15,575 bases of DNA from JAGPIS01 sp964635545 (GTDB lineage Bacteria > Bacteroidota > Bacteroidia > Bacteroidales > Marinilabiliaceae): the NCBI GenBank assembly GCA_964635545.1, contig CAZWOA010000072.1, forward strand, positions 1 to 15,575, read 5' to 3'. Position 1 is the first letter of the stretch. The number at the start of each line of letters is the position of its first letter. Below are positions 14,332-15,575 of the stretch, piece by piece. The translations under genes and the position numbers were made by a program. Under the pieces are notes generated by a model. That model made no database searches and was not told the DNA's origin. It saw only the letters and a program-made list of their open reading frames with translations.

Positions 14332-15575
14332 ATGACCCGAAATTTAATTATTTTATTACTCGCGTCATTCTCACTACAAGCACAAGTAACCGAAACCTTC
14401 GACGACGGGGATTTCGCTACCAACCCGCAATGGATTGGAACATCATCAAAATTCATAATCGACTCTCAACATCGGTTGCAACTCGATGCACCCGCCGAAG
14501 CCTCCACGGCATGGTTATTCACGGCCAGCGCAGCAATTGAGGAAGCATCATGGCAAATAGATTTTGTGATGGATTTCAATCCGTCATCATCCAACTATGC
14601 CAGAGTGTGGATTGCGGCCGATGCCAACGACCCCGCTGTAATCAGCAACGGACTCTCTGTATCATTGGGAGCCAGCGATGATGCTGTGTCGTTACAACTG
14701 CTCTCCAATGGTAAAACAACAACTTTAATTAAAGGTTCAGCCAACCGCATCAACCTCAATCGGCCAGAAGCAACTGTAAAAGTTGTGCGTAATGGCAATA
14801 CGTGGCGACTTGAAACATACCTAAATGGAGAGTGGTACGTGGAGGGAGAGGCAACTTACCGCCCTGCTTTCGATTCGCAATGGTTTGGTGTTTTTTGCAA
14901 TTACACCCAAACAAGAAGTAATAAATTCTGGTTCGATAATATTTTTGTTGATGGAGAGCCGCGCCGTGACCACGAGCCACCCATAGTAACCGGGCAGATA
15001 ATGAAACAGCCAGGGTATCTGGAAGTTATATTCGATGAGGACATTTACATTTCCGACAGTAGAATTAGTTTTTTAGGCTATGATGATAGCAAAATCAATA
15101 AAAATATAATTTTAGGTAAAATCCTATCATTAAATTTTCCTGACGTAGGAAACGATATTATAGATGAGCCGCTAAATATTAAAAATATATCTGATTTATA
15201 TGGGAATACACTTCAGGACACAACTCTTAAAGTTAGCTATAACATTTTCAGAATAAACAATATAACAACGAATAGCAGTCAAAATATAACCATTGAATAT
15301 AATAATCTTCTTGCTGAAAAAGCATTGCAATCATCAATGCAAATATTGATTGATAATACGCTGATATTAGCCACAAACATTGGTGTGCAGTCATCTAAAA
15401 TCGATATCGCACTACCTTATGAGCTGGTTCCCAACAGGGCATATAACCTGACTATAAGCGGCGTTAAAGATATCTACAACAATATTTCGGCTGAGGAGAC
15501 GAGAGTTATTGGTCGTTTTGCCATTGAGCGTAATTCGCTGGTTATAACCGAATTTATGGCCGACCCCGACCCATC
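14332..15575 (+). CDS. Secreted multidomain protein with lamin-tail-like domain, 5' part
   Basis: The frame is open from the ATG at 14332 to the window end (414 codons plus two bases), so the C-terminus is missing. A signal peptide is clear: MTRNLIILLLASFSLQA with cleavage expected after A17. Residues 19-215 begin ETFDDGDFATNPQWIG and look like a concanavalin A/LamG-type beta sandwich, closing with WFDNIFVDG. Residues about 218-310 begin PPIVTGQI and contain VIFDEDIYI, the pattern of a bacterial Ig-like (SbsA-type) domain. A second similar unit covers about 310-402. At 404 the sequence VITEFMADPDP begins, which matches the opening of lamin-tail domains of large Bacteroidota surface proteins (ITEIMADP-type). 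The whole protein probably continues for several hundred residues and may end in a type IX sorting domain. Role inferred: cell-surface or secreted binding protein; no catalytic residues are visible. Confidence 0.8.
   Translation, partial: MTRNLIILLLASFSLQAQVTETFDDGDFATNPQWIGTSSKFIIDSQHRLQLDAPAEASTAWLFTASAAIEEASWQIDFVMDFNPSSSNYARVWIAADANDPAVISNGLSVSLGASDDAVSLQLLSNGKTTTLIKGSANRINLNRPEATVKVVRNGNTWRLETYLNGEWYVEGEATYRPAFDSQWFGVFCNYTQTRSNKFWFDNIFVDGEPRRDHEPPIVTGQIMKQPGYLEVIFDEDIYISDSRISFLGYDDSKINKNIILGKILSLNFPDVGNDIIDEPLNIKNISDLYGNTLQDTTLKVSYNIFRINNITTNSSQNITIEYNNLLAEKALQSSMQILIDNTLILATNIGVQSSKIDIALPYELVPNRAYNLTISGVKDIYNNISAEETRVIGRFAIERNSLVITEFMADPDP

Noticed and set aside
14595..14980. Two minus-strand frames of about 70 codons opposite the secreted protein gene
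   Set aside because: The plus strand carries a long open frame with a signal peptide and recognisable domains; the minus frames show no family features.

Overview
The window is a piece of a Bacteroidota chromosome, most likely Bacteroidales or a close relative. Four things point there. Protein families typical of the phylum are present: a DUF2723/GT117 membrane protein, a TonB with a one-pass anchor, a lamin-tail-type secreted protein and an HPt-less hybrid kinase. Start codons lack Shine-Dalgarno sequences. Several promoters fit the Bacteroidota pattern TTG-N19-21-TAnnTTTG. The tRNAs do not encode CCA. Composition is moderately AT-rich, and I see no insertion sequence, integrase, phage gene or CRISPR array.

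Layout: (1) 1-374 holds the 3' part of a tRNA-Gln(TTG), its terminator and a leader with a -7 promoter box. (2) 375-6354 is a tight plus-strand cluster: a DUF2723 GT-C-type membrane protein, a NodB-type polysaccharide deacetylase (1-base overlap), purD (25-base gap) and a polytopic membrane protein (1-base gap). A purine-synthesis enzyme thus sits inside an otherwise envelope-directed unit. (3) 6405-10652 is on the minus strand: a flippase-like LPG-synthase-TM-family protein, then a large hybrid histidine kinase. Both track starts are non-ATG. I reassign the flippase start because a near-perfect promoter lies inside the longer reading frame; I keep GTG for the kinase. (4) 10737-10882 is a minus-strand tRNA-Ala(GGC) with its terminator. 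(5) 11148-13209, plus strand: an energy transducer TonB with a strong terminator, then the GTPase HflX. (6) 13210-13380 is a strongly structured intergenic stretch ending in a bidirectional terminator. (7) 13383-14213, minus strand: aspartate-semialdehyde dehydrogenase, interrupted by 100 N that hide its catalytic-cysteine region. (8) 14332-15575, plus strand: the start of a secreted multidomain protein that runs off the window. It has a signal peptide, a lectin-like sandwich, Ig-like domains and the start of a lamin-tail-like domain.

Most of this is core housekeeping and envelope biology and I see no clear novel defence or mobile system. The items most worth a second look are the multi-hairpin element after hflX, the inverted repeat that overlaps divergent promoters between asd and the secreted protein, the promoter-based start correction of the flippase gene, the envelope/purD cluster, and the orphan dual-receiver kinase.
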